DNA of 64,000 nucleotides, from positions 310,001 to 374,000 of the forward strand of contig NZ_LIPG01000004.1 of the NCBI RefSeq assembly GCF_001905505.1, read 5' to 3'. This DNA comes from Streptomyces sp. CB02058. GTDB lineage: Bacteria > Actinomycetota > Actinomycetes > Streptomycetales > Streptomycetaceae. The translations under genes were made by a program, and so were the position numbers. Shown one piece after another: positions 8,109 to 17,076 of this stretch (its first letter is position 1; the number at the start of each line of letters is the position of its first letter). The notes below the pieces were generated by a model. That model saw nothing but the letters and a program-made list of their open reading frames with translations. It made no database searches and was not told the origin of the DNA.

Positions 8109-8924
8109 TCACGGACTCCCCGGCAGGAACCGCACCGAGGGCCGGCCGTCCGGGCCTTCCCGCGTCACCACCGCGCGTACACGGTAGACATCGGCGATGA
8201 GTTCCTCGGTGATCACCTCCGAGGGCGTTCCGCCGGCCACGACGCGGCCTTCCTTCATGACCGTCACCCGGTCGCAGAACATCGCCGCCAGATTGAGGTC
8301 GTGCAGTGCGATCACCGCGGTGACGGGCAACGCCGCGACGAGGGACAGCAGTTCCAGCTGGTGCTGGATGTCCAGATGGTTCGTCGGCTCGTCCAGCAGC
8401 AGTTCGCGCGGCCGCTGGGCGAGCGCCCGGGCGATCTGGACGCGCTGGCGCTCGCCCCCGGACAGGGTGTGCCAGGACTGGCCCGCGCGGTCGGCGAGTC
8501 CGGTGCGGGCCAGCGCCTCGCGTACGGCGTCCTCGTCGTCGGGGCCGGGCGCCGACCAGGCACGGCGGTGCGGGATGCGGCCGAGGCGTACGACGTCCGC
8601 CACGTTCATCTCGACCTGGGTGACGGCATGCTGGTCGACCACGGCGACGCGGCGGGCGACGCTCCTGCGGCCGGTCTCGGCGAGGGTGCGGCCGTCCAGG
8701 GTGACCACGCCCCGGCCGGGGGTCAGCACGCCCGCCATCACCCTGAGCAGCGTGGTCTTGCCCGAGCCGTTGGGTCCGAGGAGCCCGGTCGTGCTGCCGG
8801 GCGGTGGGGCGATGCTCACCCCGTCCACGACGAGCCGTCCGCCCGCCTCCCGGCTGACCCGCGACGCCCTCAGCCCCTCGCCGGGCGCGGGTGCGACGGT
8901 CCCGGGGTGCGTCTGACGGCTCAT
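8109..8924 (-). CDS. btuD: ABC transporter ATP-binding protein, cobalamin type
   Basis: A 271-residue ATPase of the FecCD/BtuCD-type importers. Walker A is GPNGSGKTT, signature LSGGERQRVQIARAL, Walker B ELLLDEPTNHLD, and the switch histidine lies in ALHDLNLAAMF. It is the last gene of a three-gene leftward operon and overlaps the permease gene by four bases (ATGA at 8921-8924), which implies translational coupling. Iron-siderophore ATPases look alike; the cobalamin riboswitch in front of the operon is the reason for calling it a B12 or corrinoid importer. Confidence 0.87.
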   Translation of the reverse strand: MSRQTHPGTVAPAPGEGLRASRVSREAGGRLVVDGVSIAPPPGSTTGLLGPNGSGKTTLLRVMAGVLTPGRGVVTLDGRTLAETGRRSVARRVAVVDQHAVTQVEMNVADVVRLGRIPHRRAWSAPGPDDEDAVREALARTGLADRAGQSWHTLSGGERQRVQIARALAQRPRELLLDEPTNHLDIQHQLELLSLVAALPVTAVIALHDLNLAAMFCDRVTVMKEGRVVAGGTPSEVITEELIADVYRVRAVVTREGPDGRPSVRFLPGSP

Positions 8925-10003
8925 GTGCTCCTCCGCGTGCGGTAGAGGACCAGGACGAAAGCGGGTACGCCGATGAGGGAGGTGACCACGCCGACCGGCA
9001 CCTCCTGGGGGTCGAGGACGGTTCTGGCCAGGGTGTCGACCCAGACCAGGAAGACGGCCCCGGCGAGCGCGGTGAGCGGCAGCAGCCGCCGGTGCCCCGA
9101 ACCGGCCAGCGCACGGGCCGCGTGCGGCAGCACGAGGCCGACGAACCCGATGGCACCCGCCGAGCTGACGAGGGCCGCCGTTAGCAGCGCGGTCGTGCAG
9201 AGCAGCACGATCCGGGTGCGGGCCACGTGCACCCCGAGGGCGGCCGCCGCGTCCTGGCCGAAGGCGAAGGCGTCGAGCGTACGGGCGTGACCCAGGCAGA
9301 TCAGCAGCGTCACGGCCAGCACGGCCGAGCACGTCCACACATCGCCCCAGCCGACCCCGCTCAGGGAGCCGAGCAGCCAGAACAGCACGCCCCGGGTCTG
9401 CTCGGCGTCGGCCGCGGTCATCACGACGAAGGAGGTGAGCGCCGAGAAGAGCTGCATGGCCGCGACCCCGGAGAGGACGACCCGGTCGGTCGAGCCGCCG
9501 AGGGTGTGGCTGAGCAGCAGGACGAGGGCGAAGGAGCACAGGGCACCGGCGAAGGCCCCGGCCGAGACCGGGACCACTCCCCCGCCGACGCCGAGCACGA
9601 CGACCACGACCGCGCCGGTGGACGCCCCGGAGGAGACGCCGAGGACGAACGGATCGGCGAGCGGATTGCGCAGCAGTGACTGCATCACCGTGCCGCACAC
9701 CGCGAGCCCGGCCCCGCACACCGCGGCGAGCAGGGTGCGGGGCATGCGCAGGTTCCAGATGATGCCGTCGCGGATCGGGGTCAGCCGGGGTTCGGTGAGC
9801 CCGAGGTGCGAGGCCACGGCCGACCAGACGTCCGGGACGGAGATGCGGGCGGGGCCGATCGTCACGGCGACCGCGACGGACAGGAGCAGCAGGGCGAGAC
9901 CTCCGGCCCACAGGAGGCCGTCGCGCACCACGCGGGCACCGGCGGTGCGGCCCACCGGCGGCAGTTCCACGCGTACGTCCGGGGCGTGTCCGGTGTCCGT
10001 CAC
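8921..10003 (-). CDS. btuC: FecCD-family ABC permease, cobalamin type
   Basis: A 360-residue membrane protein starting at GTG 10003 and rich in hydrophobic helices (family norm about ten). Family hallmarks are LRMPRTLLAAVCGAGLAVCG, LLRNPLADPFVLGVSSGAST and the ATPase-contacting loop IGFVGLVLPHAARAL. It overlaps the binding-protein gene (GTGA at 10000-10003) and the ATPase gene (8921-8924), a tightly coupled operon. The sequence alone does not separate siderophore from corrinoid permeases; the riboswitch does. Confidence 0.87.
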   Translation of the reverse strand: MTDTGHAPDVRVELPPVGRTAGARVVRDGLLWAGGLALLLLSVAVAVTIGPARISVPDVWSAVASHLGLTEPRLTPIRDGIIWNLRMPRTLLAAVCGAGLAVCGTVMQSLLRNPLADPFVLGVSSGASTGAVVVVVLGVGGGVVPVSAGAFAGALCSFALVLLLSHTLGGSTDRVVLSGVAAMQLFSALTSFVVMTAADAEQTRGVLFWLLGSLSGVGWGDVWTCSAVLAVTLLICLGHARTLDAFAFGQDAAAALGVHVARTRIVLLCTTALLTAALVSSAGAIGFVGLVLPHAARALAGSGHRRLLPLTALAGAVFLVWVDTLARTVLDPQEVPVGVVTSLIGVPAFVLVLYRTRRST

Positions 10004-11067
10004 CCCGCGAGCCCGAACGAGCGGAGCCCGGCCGCGACGCGCTCCACGCCCTCCACGGTCCGGATCGTCGGATTCATGGCCTGGCCGCTGAGCAGGACGT
10101 ACCGCTTGTGCCGTACCGCGTCCATGTTCTTCGTGACGGGGTTGGACTCCAGGAACTCGATCTTCTTCGCGGCGCTCTCGGCCGTCTGCGACTTCCGGGT
10201 GAGGTCGCCGATGACCAGGACGTCGGGGTTCCGGTCGGCGACGGTCTCCCAGTTGATCTGGGGCCATTCCTCGTGGGTGTCGTCGAAGGCGTTCTCCGCG
10301 CCGAGTTCCCCGGTGATGATGCCGGGGGCTCCGCAGCAGCCCGCCATGTAGGGGGCCTCGGAGTTGGCGAACCAGTAGAGCAGGCTCGTTCCGGACGCGT
10401 CGATGTCCTTGGTCGCGGCACCGATCCGGGCCTGGAGCCGGGCGACGAGCGAGTCGCCCCGCTCCGGTACGCCGAACACCCGCGCGAGCTCGCGTACTTC
10501 GGTGTAGACGCTGTCCATGGTGAGCGGTTCCGTACGGGAGCCGTCGCCGCTGCCGCTGTTGTCCTTGGCGGTGCAGTCGGCGGGCGAGATGTACGTCGGC
10601 ACTCCGAGGTCCTCGAACTGCTCGCGCGGCGCGACGCCGCCCTTGCCGAGGGTCGATTCGAAGGAGGCGCTGACGAAGTCGGGTTCCAGGGCGAGGACCT
10701 TCTCCGAGGAGGGGCGGTTCTCCGCGATGCGGGGGATCTTCGCCTCGGCCTTCTCCAGGCCCTTCATCACGGGATCGGTCCAGGTGGAGGTCCCGGCGAG
10801 CCGGTCGGCGAGGCCCAGGGAGAGCAGGATCTCCGTCGATCCCTGGTCCAGGGAGACCGCGTGGCGCGGTGCGGAGTCCACGGTGACGGTGCGTCCGCAG
10901 TTCTTCAGCGTCACCGGGAATCCGGCGGCGCTCCCGCCCGGTGCGGCGTCGGTGGTACCGGTGCCCCCGCATGCGGTCAGCAGGACAAGTCCCATGAGGA
11001 CAGGGGTGGTTCGGCGTACGGTGCTGGATATGGGCGGCACAGGGTCCCTCGGCGTCTCTGGGCTCAT
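10000..11067 (-). CDS. btuF: Corrinoid-binding lipoprotein of ABC importer (BtuF-like)
   Basis: A 355-residue lipoprotein: hydrophobic signal MGLVLLTACGG with the lipidated cysteine at about residue 33 (lipobox LTAC), then a periplasmic-binding-protein type III fold (VSLDQGSTEILLSLGLADRL, later NPDVLVIGDL and VEGVERVAAGL). The ATG at 11067 gives a normal lipoprotein N-terminus; further in-frame upstream codons would enter the riboswitch RNA. Role: capture of cobalamin or cobinamide outside the membrane for the permease pair downstream. Confidence 0.85.
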   Translation of the reverse strand: MSPETPRDPVPPISSTVRRTTPVLMGLVLLTACGGTGTTDAAPGGSAAGFPVTLKNCGRTVTVDSAPRHAVSLDQGSTEILLSLGLADRLAGTSTWTDPVMKGLEKAEAKIPRIAENRPSSEKVLALEPDFVSASFESTLGKGGVAPREQFEDLGVPTYISPADCTAKDNSGSGDGSRTEPLTMDSVYTEVRELARVFGVPERGDSLVARLQARIGAATKDIDASGTSLLYWFANSEAPYMAGCCGAPGIITGELGAENAFDDTHEEWPQINWETVADRNPDVLVIGDLTRKSQTAESAAKKIEFLESNPVTKNMDAVRHKRYVLLSGQAMNPTIRTVEGVERVAAGLRSFGLAG

Positions 11068-11104
11068 GCGCGGAGCCCGTACGGAGTTCCGCTCCCGGGT
11101 ACGG

Positions 11105-11265
11105 AAGCGGGTGCCAGCAGGTCTTCGGACTCGGGTTCGTCCGGACGGGGCGCCTTCCCGGGGCACCCGAGGGTGTCCCAGTGGCCGTGGCCCCGCCCGT
11201 CCCCCTCACCGCTGCGCGTCAGCTCCGGATTCGCACCGGATTCCCTGACTCCACGTGGAGTGTGA
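11105..11265 (-). promoter_or_regulatory. Cobalamin (B12) riboswitch
   Basis: Read on the minus strand, the elements come in canonical order: GGAATCCGGTGCGAATCCGG, AGCTGACGCGCAGCGGT, GCCACTG, GGGAAGG, and the B12 box AGTCCGAAGACCTGCTG (plus-strand 11116-11132), closed by GGCACCC. The B12 box ends about 50 bases before the BtuF-like start, suited to control of translation or early termination. Binding of adenosylcobalamin should shut off the importer operon. Confidence 0.93.
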
Positions 11266-11449
11266 CTGGCGTCTGCAAGCTATCACGCGACGTGACGGCG
11301 GCTTCGGCGGCCGGTGCGGATCTCGCTCCCGGGGCCCTGGCGGTGGGACGGGCGAGGCCGGCACAGCGGGCAGCGGCGATACGGCGGGCAAGGCCGGTAC
11401 GGCGGGCGGGACGTCGTCCTCCGTACCGGCCGGCAGGTCCTCGGGCGGG

Positions 11450-11629
11450 TCAGCCCTTGGGGCGAACCGATTCACCGCGGCGTGTGCGCGGTCCCTCGCC
11501 CACGCGGGCGAGCACGGACACCGTGCCCCAGTAGGCCAGCAGGACCGCGCTCGTGCCGAGGATCTCCAGGCCCTCCGCGACGCGGTGGCCCATCGGCCGT
11601 GCCTCGCGGGCCGGGGGCGCGGCGCTCAT
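11450..11629 (-). CDS. 59-residue single-pass membrane peptide coupled to the acyl-CoA oxidase gene
   Basis: The ATG at 11629 overlaps the stop of the acyl-CoA oxidase-like gene (ATGA, 11626-11629), so it is placed for translational coupling. The protein has one clear hydrophobic helix (GLEILGTSAVLLAYWGTVSV) and a basic tail ending RGESVRPKG. I do not recognise a family. The exact overlap and the helix argue that it is real; a small membrane partner of the enzyme upstream is possible. Confidence 0.5.
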   Translation of the reverse strand: MSAAPPAREARPMGHRVAEGLEILGTSAVLLAYWGTVSVLARVGEGPRTRRGESVRPKG

Positions 11630-13521
11630 CGGGCGTCCGCCGGACCGCTGTTCCAGGGGCCCCTGGGATCGTCGTAGGCGTCGGCGTAGCCGGGGCCCGC
11701 GATGGGCCAGTCGGCGAGCAGCTCGGCGGGCAGGGCGAAGGAGTCCGCGAGTTGGGGGGTGTGCGCGGCGACGGCGGTGATCAGCTCCTCGGCGGTCTCG
11801 GCCAGTGCCTCGGTCTGACCGGCGCTCAGCAGGCCCGCGGCCAGCAGGTCGCCGCTGTTGCGGGCGACCCACTCCACGGCGAACAGCCGCTCCAGTTCCC
11901 CCAGCCGCTCCCTGGCCGCCCCCTCGGGCAGTGCGGCGCGGGCCTCGGCGTAGGCCTCGGCGGCGTGCCGGTAGGCATAGGCCTCGACGCCCCGGACAGC
12001 GGGCCCGGACGCCGCGTTCCACTGCGCGAGTACGTCGGTGCCCGGTACCCGCTGCGCCCGGGCCCTGGCGCGGTCGAACCAGATGTCCTCCAGCGCGGCG
12101 AGGAGCCGGACCAGGAAGCGCGGGTCGGCGAGGTCGCCGGGCTCCGGGACGGGGCCGGTCCCCTCGCGCCCGGGCTCGGCGGGGACCCGGCCGGGCCCGC
12201 CCGGCTCGGCAGGGGCACCGCCGGTCCCGGCGGAGAGGAGCAGGTCGGCCGCCGCCTTGGCGTAGAGGGCGATGTTGTCGCCCTCGGCCGTGATGGCGCC
12301 CTCCACACCCGTGACGAGTTCGGTCATGCCGTTGTTCTCCAGCAGCGCCTGCGCACCGCAGCGTTCACGGCTCTCGACGATGACCTCCCGGGCCCGCCAT
12401 GTGATCCATGCCTTGGCGACGTCGACGAGCGTCCCCGCCTCGGCCCTGCCGTCCTCCGTACAGCTCTCCCAGCGCTCCTGTGCCCGGCGGTGCAGCAGGC
12501 TCATGGCGAAGACCGTGGCCATGGCCGAGGCGAGCGGCCCGTGGTGGGTGCGGTGGGCGTTGACCGGGACGGGCGGTGTGCGCCGGGAACCGGAGATCAT
12601 CCGGTGGCCCCCGTAGCGCACGGCGACCGCCAGGGTCGCGCGGGCCGAGCCCGCCGCGCAGGCGCTCATCGAGACGCGGCCGTGGATGACCCTGCCGATC
12701 GAGGTCAGGAAGCGCCTCCGCCTGTCCCCCGGTGCCGTCCTGAACTCCCCCTGGGCGCCCTCCTCCCGGTCGGCTCCCAGCAGGGCGTCGCGTGCCACGA
12801 AGAGCCGGTCGAAGGAGGTCAGGCAGTGGTCCACGGGGCTGCCCATCCGGGCAGGCAGCCGCCGCACCCTGATGCCGGGCAGCGCGCGCTCGTCGTCGGT
12901 GAGCGGCACCAGGAAGAGGCGCACCCCGTGGTCGGAGCCGTCGGCCACCAGGCGTGCGGCGACCAGTCCGGACTTGGCGCCGCCCGCCGGGCTGGTGTTG
13001 GGCATGAACTTCTGCGCGCCCGCGTTCGGGGTGTGCAGGACGAATCCGTCCCGTTCGCGGTCGTAGGTCGCCGTGGTCTCCATGGCCGCCGCGTTGTTGC
13101 CGTGTGCCACCTCCGTGCACAGGAACGTGCCGATGCGGCGCAGGGACAGATAGTCCGACAGATCGCGGTGGCCCGCGCCGTCCTGATCGAGGAGGCTGCC
13201 GAGGAAGAGGTTGTAGTGGATGCCCGCGACGGTGGTCAGCGCGGGGTCGACCGGACCGAGCCAGGCGTGCAGGGCGGCCAGGGCGCGTGGGTCGGCGGCG
13301 AGGCGCGCCCCGCTGTCGAGGGAGAGGTTGAGGACCCGCAACCGGTCGTAGGCGAGTTCCAGTCGCTCTTCGGGCGTTCCCCCGACGGGACGGCGGAACG
13401 GTTCTGTGCTGATCAGCCGCTGCCAGAAGCCGTGTTCGCGGCGGTGTTCCGGACCGAGGAGGACGGCGGTCAGCAGTTCGGTGGTGGACGGTGGAGCGGT
13501 TTCGGTGAGGGTCACGGTCAT
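11626..13521 (-). CDS. Acyl-CoA oxidase/dehydrogenase-like flavoprotein
   Basis: A 631-residue protein of acyl-CoA oxidase length (dehydrogenases are near 380). Recognisable parts are TFLCTEVAHGNNAAAMETTA (FAD/substrate core), NTSPAGGAKSGLVAARLV, GMTELVTGVEGAITAEGDNI around the position of the catalytic acid, and a helical C-terminal domain. Family members oxidise acyl-CoA to enoyl-CoA and give hydrogen peroxide; others are recruited to secondary metabolism. A low-complexity stretch rich in Pro, Gly and Ala interrupts the C-terminal domain (near 12150-12240). Start at ATG 13521. Confidence 0.8.
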   Translation of the reverse strand: MTVTLTETAPPSTTELLTAVLLGPEHRREHGFWQRLISTEPFRRPVGGTPEERLELAYDRLRVLNLSLDSGARLAADPRALAALHAWLGPVDPALTTVAGIHYNLFLGSLLDQDGAGHRDLSDYLSLRRIGTFLCTEVAHGNNAAAMETTATYDRERDGFVLHTPNAGAQKFMPNTSPAGGAKSGLVAARLVADGSDHGVRLFLVPLTDDERALPGIRVRRLPARMGSPVDHCLTSFDRLFVARDALLGADREEGAQGEFRTAPGDRRRRFLTSIGRVIHGRVSMSACAAGSARATLAVAVRYGGHRMISGSRRTPPVPVNAHRTHHGPLASAMATVFAMSLLHRRAQERWESCTEDGRAEAGTLVDVAKAWITWRAREVIVESRERCGAQALLENNGMTELVTGVEGAITAEGDNIALYAKAAADLLLSAGTGGAPAEPGGPGRVPAEPGREGTGPVPEPGDLADPRFLVRLLAALEDIWFDRARARAQRVPGTDVLAQWNAASGPAVRGVEAYAYRHAAEAYAEARAALPEGAARERLGELERLFAVEWVARNSGDLLAAGLLSAGQTEALAETAEELITAVAAHTPQLADSFALPAELLADWPIAGPGYADAYDDPRGPWNSGPADAR

Positions 13522-13570
13522 ACCGGACTGAACGAGGAAGGTGCGTGCGAGGACACCCCCGTCACTCCGA

Positions 13571-14518
13571 TCACCCGGGTGCAGGCGCGCTGGTCAGAGC
13601 CGCTGCCAGCTCCTCCGCGTCGGGAGGCAGCGCACCGGTCCGCCGGACGGTCACGGCGGCGGAGGCCACTCCGTGGCGCAGTACGTCGCCGAGGGTGGCG
13701 GCGTCCGGCGAGCGCAGCCGCGCACGGGCCTTCGCGCCGAGCAGTCCGTGCGCGGCCAGCGCGTGCAGGGTGCCGGACATGAAGGCGTCGCCCGCGCCCA
13801 CGGTGTCCGCGACCCGGACGGGCGGCGCCCCGATGGCGACGGTCCCGCCGGGCAGGAACGCCTGGGCCCCCTCGGCTCCCCGGGTGAGCAGGACGACGGC
13901 GGGCCCGGAGCGCAGCCAGCGCTCGGCGGCCTTCTCCGGGGCCTCGTGCGGATAGAGCCTGCGCAGGTCCTCGTCGCTCGCCTTGACGATGTCGCTGAGG
14001 GCGACGCAGCGCTCGGCTCGCCGGACGGCGGTGGCGTGGTCCCCCATGAGGCCGGGCCGCACGTTGGGGTCGTAGCTCACGGTCGCGGTCGTACGGAGCG
14101 CTTCGACCAGGCCCAGGACCGTGTCCGCGCCGGGTTCCAGGGCGGTGGCGATGGACCCGGTGTGGACGTGCACGGGCGGTGACGCGGGCAGCTCGACCGG
14201 GCGCAGCGTCCAGGTGATGGCGAAGGCGTAGGCCGCGCGGCCCTCGTCGTCCAGCTCGACGGTGGCGGCCGGGGTGGGCTCCGGGCTCCCGTCCGTCAGC
14301 ACCCGCACCCCGGCGCCGGCGAGGTGGTCCCGGATCAGCCGCCCGTCGGCGTCCGGACCGAGCTGGGTGATCAGGGTGGTGTCGCGGCCGAGCCTGGCCA
14401 GCCCGTACGCCACGTTCGCGGGGCTGCCGCCGGGGTGGGTGCGGTCCGGCCCGCCCGGCGTCCGGACGATGTCGGCGACGCATTCGCCGATGACCAGGAG
14501 GGCGGGGCTGTCGGGCAT
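13571..14518 (-). CDS. PfkB-family carbohydrate kinase (fructokinase-like)
   Basis: A 315-residue ribokinase-like sugar kinase. The N-terminal signature is HPGGSPANVAYGLARLGRDT and the C-terminal one DTVGAGDAFMSGTLHALAAH, with the catalytic aspartate in GAGD. Such enzymes phosphorylate fructose or other free sugars in the cytoplasm with ATP; the GGSPANVA form is common in fructokinases. It is 49 bases downstream-facing from the acyl-CoA oxidase start, same direction, and no sugar transporter is adjacent. Confidence 0.88.
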   Translation of the reverse strand: MPDSPALLVIGECVADIVRTPGGPDRTHPGGSPANVAYGLARLGRDTTLITQLGPDADGRLIRDHLAGAGVRVLTDGSPEPTPAATVELDDEGRAAYAFAITWTLRPVELPASPPVHVHTGSIATALEPGADTVLGLVEALRTTATVSYDPNVRPGLMGDHATAVRRAERCVALSDIVKASDEDLRRLYPHEAPEKAAERWLRSGPAVVLLTRGAEGAQAFLPGGTVAIGAPPVRVADTVGAGDAFMSGTLHALAAHGLLGAKARARLRSPDAATLGDVLRHGVASAAVTVRRTGALPPDAEELAAALTSAPAPG

Positions 14519-14630
14519 GGGCGCGGGTCTCCTGGGGAACGCGGGCGGGCCGGCCGGTGGAGCGCGGCTGTCACGGGGGCATGGCGCCGCTGATTCTGCC
14601 CGGTGCGCGGGAGCCGTGGAGACCCGGGGT

Positions 14631-14894
14631 TCAGGGGGTTTCCCCGCGCCCCTCGTCGCCGTACCGACGCTCGAACTTCGCGACCTGGCCCTCGGTGTCG
14701 ACCACCCGCGCCTTGCCGGTGAAGAACGGGTGGCTCTCGGCGGAGATCTCCACGTCGACGACCGGATAGCTGTTGCCGTCGTCCCAGTCGATGGTCTGCT
14801 CGCTCGACGCGGTGGACCTGGTCAGAAAGGCGTAACCGGCGGACCGGTCGCGGAAGACCACCGGACGGTACGACGGGTGCTTGTCCTGCTGCAT
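14631..14894 (-). CDS. rpmE2: 50S ribosomal protein L31 type B (zinc-free paralogue)
   Basis: An 87-residue protein starting MQQDKHPSYRPVVFRD and containing SHPFFTGKARVVDTEGQVAK, the L31 type B pattern. The CxxC zinc ligands of the housekeeping L31 are absent. In Streptomyces such C-minus paralogues replace the zinc form during zinc starvation and are normally repressed by Zur. I see no AT-rich Zur box directly upstream; the gene sits 102 bases behind an MFS gene in the same direction, so it might depend on that transcript. Confidence 0.92.
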   Translation of the reverse strand: MQQDKHPSYRPVVFRDRSAGYAFLTRSTASSEQTIDWDDGNSYPVVDVEISAESHPFFTGKARVVDTEGQVAKFERRYGDEGRGETP

Positions 14895-14995
14895 GCCTGC
14901 TCCTGGGGGTACGGGGATCTCGCGTCCCGCTCCGGGCCAGCGTCCCGAACCCCGGAGGCGGGCGCGATCGGGGGGCGTCCGTACGGAGCAGTGCT

Positions 14996-16312
14996 TCAGG
15001 CCCCGCCCCACTCGGGCGCCGGAGCGACGGCGGTGCGCCGGGACCAGAGCAGCGCTCCGGCGAGCAGGGCCGCGGCAGCGAGCAGCCAGGGCAGCGGTCC
15101 TGCGGGGAGCAGGCCGACGACCAGGCCGGCGGCGGCTCCGGTCAGCTGCTGGGCGAGCGACTGCACGGACAGGGCCGTCGCCCGGCCCGAGGTGTCGACG
15201 CGGCGGTGCAGGAGGTCGCTCTCGCTGGGGCCCGCGGAGCCGAGGCCCAGATAGACCAGCCCGTAGCCGGCGGCGGCCAGGGCTGCCGCCGGGGCGCCGG
15301 AGGCGGTGACGGTGGCGCCGAGCACCAGCAGGCCGGCCGCACTGGCGCCGAGGCTCACCAGGACCGCGCGCTCCCCGTCCCCCGCGACCCGGGCGACGAG
15401 CGGCGCCAGGCGGCTGCCGAGCGCGGAGCAGACGAACCCGGCCGCCGCGAGTCCGGCGAAGAGCACCGCGCCGGACTCCGGGGACCCGGTCAGCACGGCG
15501 GCGCGGCCCGGGGTGAGCAGTTCGAGGGCGGCGAGCGCGGTGCCGGCGGCGCCCGTGGTCATCAGGATGCGGCGGATGAGGGCGTCCCCGGCACCCAGTC
15601 GCAGACCCGCGCCGATGGCGCCGGGGACGCCCCGCAGGACTCCGCGCAAGGTGGCCGCGGGGCGGGGTGGCTCGGTCAGGGCGGCCAGGACGTAGAAGAC
15701 GAACACGACGTGGACGGCCGCGCCGAGGAGCACGGGCACGGACAGGGGCAGGACCAGATCGGAGGTGAGGGCCCGCAGGCCCTCCCCGGGGCCGGTGCCG
15801 AGGCCGAGCAGCCAGGGCGTACCGCCGCCGACGAGCACACCGAGCGCGATCGCGCCGGACGATGCTGCACTGCCGTGCGCCAGACCCGTACGCAGATCGG
15901 CGTCGGGGCCGGCGGTGGCGTGCACGGTGTCGACGTACCAGGCCTCGGCGGGGCCGCTGGACAGGGCCCGTCCCGCCCCCATGAGGGCCATACCGGGGAT
16001 GATCACCCACGGGGTCGTCCCCAGGGCTATGAGGGCGAGGGCGACGGCGTTGAGCATCCCGGCACCGGCCAGGACCTTGCGGCGGCCGATGACGTCGGAG
16101 AGCCCGCCGGTGGGGAGTTCGAGGACGGCCACGGTCAGGGAGTGGGCGGCGTAGGCCGCGGCGACGGCGGCGAGCGTCAGCCCGCGCTCGGTGAGCAGCA
16201 GGACCATCGGTGCCAGAGCGAGACCCGCGGGCAGCCAGAAAAGGAACGACACCGTGACGAATCTTCGGCGCGCGGCACGTTCCCCGGGCCCGCCGCCCGG
16301 CTGCGGGGTCAC
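14996..16312 (-). CDS. Major facilitator superfamily transporter
   Basis: A 438-residue membrane protein with about twelve hydrophobic helices and the loop motif GGLSDVIGRRKVLAGAGM (the GxxxDxxGRRK signature between helices 2 and 3). It probably exports a drug-like compound or metabolite; the substrate is unknown. Its start overlaps the stop of the ArsR-type regulator gene by four bases (16309-16312), so regulator and transporter are coupled, as in many self-regulated efflux pairs. Confidence 0.85.
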   Translation of the reverse strand: MTPQPGGGPGERAARRRFVTVSFLFWLPAGLALAPMVLLLTERGLTLAAVAAAYAAHSLTVAVLELPTGGLSDVIGRRKVLAGAGMLNAVALALIALGTTPWVIIPGMALMGAGRALSSGPAEAWYVDTVHATAGPDADLRTGLAHGSAASSGAIALGVLVGGGTPWLLGLGTGPGEGLRALTSDLVLPLSVPVLLGAAVHVVFVFYVLAALTEPPRPAATLRGVLRGVPGAIGAGLRLGAGDALIRRILMTTGAAGTALAALELLTPGRAAVLTGSPESGAVLFAGLAAAGFVCSALGSRLAPLVARVAGDGERAVLVSLGASAAGLLVLGATVTASGAPAAALAAAGYGLVYLGLGSAGPSESDLLHRRVDTSGRATALSVQSLAQQLTGAAAGLVVGLLPAGPLPWLLAAAALLAGALLWSRRTAVAPAPEWGGA

Positions 16313-17052
16313 GCGGCGTTCCCGGTGCCGGGGGCCTCGTCGCCGGCGGACGCGCCCCGGTCGGCCGAAGGCCCGTCGCCGCCGAGTGCGCCGTCACCGG
16401 CCGAAGCCTCGTCGCCGGCGGATGCGCTCCGGTCGGCCGGACCCTTGCCGCCGGCCGGTGCGCGACGGCCGTCGGTGGCCAGCGGGAGTCCGGCGGTGAG
16501 CAGCACGACCCGCTCGGCCCGGGGGTCGTGCTCGTCGCGCGCGGTCAGCTCGGCCAGCTTGGCGCCGATCGTGTCCCGGAGCTCGCGGAGGGACTCCGGG
16601 GTGAGCAGCGGCATCAGGTCGTCGATCCCCGAGGGGTCGTGCCACTCCTCGCCCAGGCGGCCCGCCTCGATGTCCGCCTCGTGCCGGTCCACCGTCTGCA
16701 GCAGGTGCTCGATCTGGCGGCGTCTGCCCAGCACGGTCATGGCCCGGCCCGCCGGGGTGGCCAGCATCGCCGCGTTGTCCGTCGAGGTGACGGAGTGCAC
16801 CGCCTTCCAGCGGCGCTCACGTCCGTCGCGGTGCTCGGCCTCGGCGACAAAGGCGTACTTGGCCAGCACCCGCAGGTGGTAGCTGGTCGACGCGGAGGAC
16901 TCCCCGGTCCTGGCCGCCAGCTCACTGGCGGTGGCAGGACCGTGGAGACGCAGGAGTCCGAGCAGTTTCAGGCGCAGCGGGTGGGTGAGCGCCTTGAGTG
17001 CCGCCGGGTCCTGCTCGGGGTCGAGCACGCGGTGTGTCGCGTCGTTGTCCAT
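16309..17052 (-). CDS. ArsR-type winged-helix regulator with repetitive tail
   Basis: A 247-residue protein. Residues of about 15-95 form a winged helix (LKALTHPLRLKLLGLLRLHG, then ARTGESSASTSYHLRVLAKY as recognition region). No metal-binding CxC motif is visible, so it is probably not a metal sensor. The last 45 residues repeat SAGDEASAGDGALGGDG-like units, probably disordered. It is coupled to the MFS gene downstream, and an AT-rich inverted repeat lies 25-64 bases upstream, which suggests autoregulation of the pair. Confidence 0.85.
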   Translation of the reverse strand: MDNDATHRVLDPEQDPAALKALTHPLRLKLLGLLRLHGPATASELAARTGESSASTSYHLRVLAKYAFVAEAEHRDGRERRWKAVHSVTSTDNAAMLATPAGRAMTVLGRRRQIEHLLQTVDRHEADIEAGRLGEEWHDPSGIDDLMPLLTPESLRELRDTIGAKLAELTARDEHDPRAERVVLLTAGLPLATDGRRAPAGGKGPADRSASAGDEASAGDGALGGDGPSADRGASAGDEAPGTGNAA

Positions 17053-17076
17053 GACCGCAGGTTAGAGCGGTTCGGC

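Noticed and set aside
11206..11475. Minus-strand frame of 89 residues overlapping the riboswitch
   Set aside because: It lies across the conserved riboswitch core and consists mostly of proline-alanine repeats, so it is non-coding.
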